7,458 nucleotides of DNA from positions 1 through 7,458 of the forward strand of contig JAAXIL010000110.1 in assembly GCA_012270355.1 (NCBI GenBank), given 5' to 3'. Position 1 is the first letter of the stretch; every line of letters begins with the position of its first letter. The notes beneath the pieces are model-generated. The model was not told the DNA's origin. It saw only the letters and a program-made list of their open reading frames with translations, and did not search any database. The translations under genes were made by a program, and so were the position numbers. This DNA comes from Psychrobacter sp. GTDB taxonomy: Bacteria > Pseudomonadota > Gammaproteobacteria > Pseudomonadales > Moraxellaceae. Below, piece by piece: positions 6,790-7,458 of the stretch.

Positions 6790-6816
6790 AAAAAGCCCGC
6801 ATTGTGCGGGCTTTTT
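6790..6816. terminator. Strong bidirectional intrinsic terminator
   Basis: A perfect stem of 12 pairs (6790-6801 with 6805-6816) has a GC-rich core AGCCCGCA/TGCGGGCT, a TTG loop, and A-tract/T-tract flanks. It can stop transcription in both directions. It lies 30 bases after yafJ and 26 bases after the convergent DUF2147 gene and serves both. Confidence 0.93.
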
Positions 6817-6842
6817 ATTAAATGAGCTACGTCAATTCTAGC

Positions 6843-7226
6843 TTATTTTTTCTTCCAAGTTTGGCTACGAGAGAATGGACCTAGGTGACCTTTTAGCTTT
6901 AAGCTGTTGCCACTAAGTGTACCAGTCAAACGATAAGTTTTGCCATTTTCTGGGTCAGTGATTTTGCCGCCACTGTACTTACCGCCACCGTCGGCTTTTA
7001 AGCCAGAGATAACCGTACGTCCAACAAACTTCTTACCTTCCGCTTTGTTGGTATCAATGATTTTACCAGTTAGCTTACCACCAGACTCAGTGATTTTTAC
7101 AGTTGCTTTTGGCTCGCTACCGTCGTAAGTCTGCCAAGTGGTGTTATGAAGTGGATCCGCTGCCATAGCAACAGTAGCTAAACCAAGAGCAGAAACAGCT
7201 AAGAGTGATTGATTCAATAATTTCAT
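6843..7226 (-). CDS. Secreted DUF2147 family protein
   Basis: A 127-residue protein with a clear Sec signal peptide: MKLL, a hydrophobic core at about 8-20 and a likely cut after AMA at residue 22. The mature part of about 105 residues has the DUF2147 pattern: TTWQTYDGSEPKATVKI at 29-45, GKLTGKIID at 50-58, ISGLKADGGGKYSGGKI at 73-89, DPENGKTY at 91-98 and LKLKGHLGPFSRSQTW at 109-124. It is probably a small beta-barrel-like periplasmic or surface protein, basic, ending in KKK. The family function is not known to me. The start at 7226 is chosen because an AAAGGA ribosome site lies eight bases upstream and the signal peptide begins there; an in-frame TTG at 7265 would only add 13 residues before the signal. 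It is transcribed alone and ends at the shared terminator. Confidence 0.9.
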   Translation of the reverse strand: MKLLNQSLLAVSALGLATVAMAADPLHNTTWQTYDGSEPKATVKITESGGKLTGKIIDTNKAEGKKFVGRTVISGLKADGGGKYSGGKITDPENGKTYRLTGTLSGNSLKLKGHLGPFSRSQTWKKK

Positions 7227-7261
7227 GAGAATGATTCCTTTCAAAAGTGAGTTAAAGACCC

Positions 7262-7286
7262 GCAAATTTAATAAAAATAAATTTGC
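7262..7286. repeat. Perfect 9-bp inverted repeat upstream of the DUF2147 gene
   Basis: GCAAATTTA and TAAATTTGC are separated by seven A/T bases and lie 36-60 bases upstream of the start codon. It could be an operator or a hairpin in the 5' leader of the transcript. AT-rich sequence makes chance more likely than for a GC-rich repeat. Confidence 0.5.
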
Positions 7287-7323
7287 TTGAAGTCCCAGTT
7301 GTGCCTAAGTTTAAATAACACTA

Positions 7324-7354
7324 CTTTAGAGTTTTAAGTTTTAAAATTCTAAAG
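7324..7354. repeat. 14-bp inverted repeat with one mismatch
   Basis: CTTTAGAGTTTTAA (7324-7337) and TTAAAATTCTAAAG (7341-7354) are complementary at 13 of 14 positions around a GTT loop; the odd pair can be G-U in RNA. There is no T-run after it. It lies about 100 bases upstream of the DUF2147 start, in a gene-free stretch (7227-7458) where I see no other coding sequence. It may be a regulatory site, or the remains of a terminator or small mobile repeat. Confidence 0.45.
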
Positions 7355-7458
7355 CTTCAAACTTTCAATATTCCTTTTGACCATCCGTTAGTGAGATGGG
7401 GCAACGTCCTGTAACTTGATTATTATTATAAAGAATTAGATTACAAAATAAAGATCTT

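Noticed and set aside
7381..7400. Hairpin ccatc/gatgg near the right edge
   Set aside because: A five-pair stem with a nine-base loop and no T-run; expected by chance.

Overview
The window looks like a chromosomal segment of a gammaproteobacterium, most likely a member of the Moraxellaceae (Moraxella/Psychrobacter-type). The basis is the minus-strand order lumazine synthase, nusB, thiL, pgpA, which as I recall it is also the arrangement in Acinetobacter relatives, together with moderate base composition, AT-rich intergenic stretches and the flavour of the proteins. No database search was possible, so the family-level placement is an inference.

Left part (about 190-3175, minus strand): a compact housekeeping operon read right to left. 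It holds ribH (riboflavin), nusB (antitermination), thiL (thiamine diphosphate; its start overlaps the nusB stop) and pgpA (phosphatidylglycerol). The outermost 190 bases hold no convincing gene, only an imperfect inverted repeat followed by a run of T.

Middle (3240-4471, minus strand): a RelB/DinJ-type antitoxin gene with no toxin beside it and its own likely promoter, then hisF. The hisF reading frame is intact in every other respect, including both catalytic aspartates, but codon 92 is TAA where family members normally have a leucine. It is therefore either a very recent pseudogene or a sequencing error.

Right part (4530-6765, plus strand): a divergent region with a good sigma70-type promoter drives a tightly packed operon of thrB (homoserine kinase of the APH-fold type), a small DUF2007 protein (ATGA overlap) and a YafJ-type class II glutamine amidotransferase that abuts it. 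A strong bidirectional terminator separates this operon from a convergent gene for a secreted DUF2147 protein. The upstream region of that last gene carries two AT-rich inverted repeats.

Overall the content is mostly core metabolism. I see no new multi-gene system. The items most worth a second look are the hisF nonsense codon, the orphan antitoxin with a possible toxin remnant, and the coupling of thrB with a DUF2007 gene and yafJ.
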